Assembly: GCA_009784145.1 (NCBI GenBank)
Contig: WRCI01000104.1
Location: forward strand, 1 to 6,162
Direction of reading: 5' to 3'
Length of the DNA: 6,162 bases
DNA from: Methanobrevibacter sp.
GTDB taxonomy: Archaea; Methanobacteriota; Methanobacteria; Methanobacteriales; Methanobacteriaceae
Below are positions 6,063 to 6,162 of the stretch, in pieces (within the stretch, counting starts at the first letter, position 1; each line of letters begins with the position of its first letter). The position numbers and the translations under genes were made by a program. The notes under the pieces are model-generated. The model saw only the letters and a program-made list of their open reading frames with translations, was not told the DNA's origin and searched no databases.

Positions 6063-6092
6063 TAAACTTTATTATTATAAACTTTATTATTA
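6063..6092. repeat. 15-bp tandem repeat, TAAACTTTATTATTA x2
   Basis: Two identical adjacent 15-base units (6063-6077 and 6078-6092) lie directly upstream of the serS promoter. The next bases, TAAAATTCTATTTTT, look like a decayed third. The rest of the window to 6162 is plain AT-rich DNA with no feature seen. Confidence 0.7.
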
Positions 6093-6162
6093 TAAAATTC
6101 TATTTTTTAAAATCGTTTTATATATTTTATTATATAAAATTACTATATAAAATTATTAAAAA

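Overview
The window looks like chromosomal DNA from a very AT-rich methanogenic archaeon of the Methanobacteriales, most likely Methanobrevibacter or a near relative such as Methanosphaera. The best evidence is a type-2 ('methanogenic') seryl-tRNA synthetase. Supporting signs are a long archaeal FKBP with an inserted domain, TTTATATAA-type TATA boxes, GGTG/GGAG ribosome binding sites, and long intergenic stretches made almost only of A and T. The genus is an inference.

Layout: 1-537 is non-coding or decayed DNA. It holds a strongly T-rich tract, a possible remnant of a minus-strand membrane protein, and a 9-bp tandem repeat. Two plus-strand genes follow, overlapping by 10 bases: a HIGH-motif nucleotidyltransferase related to bacterial TmcAL (538-1719) and an FKBP-type prolyl isomerase (1710-2468). 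The AT-rich spacer 2469-2875 holds a 16-bp tandem repeat and separates them from two minus-strand genes: a membrane-anchored zinc-finger protein of unknown function (2876-3901) and serS (4366-6009). The 464-bp gap between those two contains a striking 30/31-bp array of palindromic TATA-like decamers. The serS promoter and ribosome binding site lie at 6014-6053.

How the genes relate: serS and the TmcAL-like protein both point to tRNA metabolism, and the FKBP is a folding factor translated together with the TmcAL-like protein. The zinc-finger protein has its own ribosome binding site and a long upstream region, so it is probably a separate unit. No mobile element, CRISPR array, tRNA or rRNA was seen.

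The least explained items are the zinc-finger/leucine-heptad/membrane protein, the archaeal TmcAL-like enzyme, and the periodic intergenic repeats. Each intergenic region carries its own short tandem repeat (9, 16, 30 or 15 bp).
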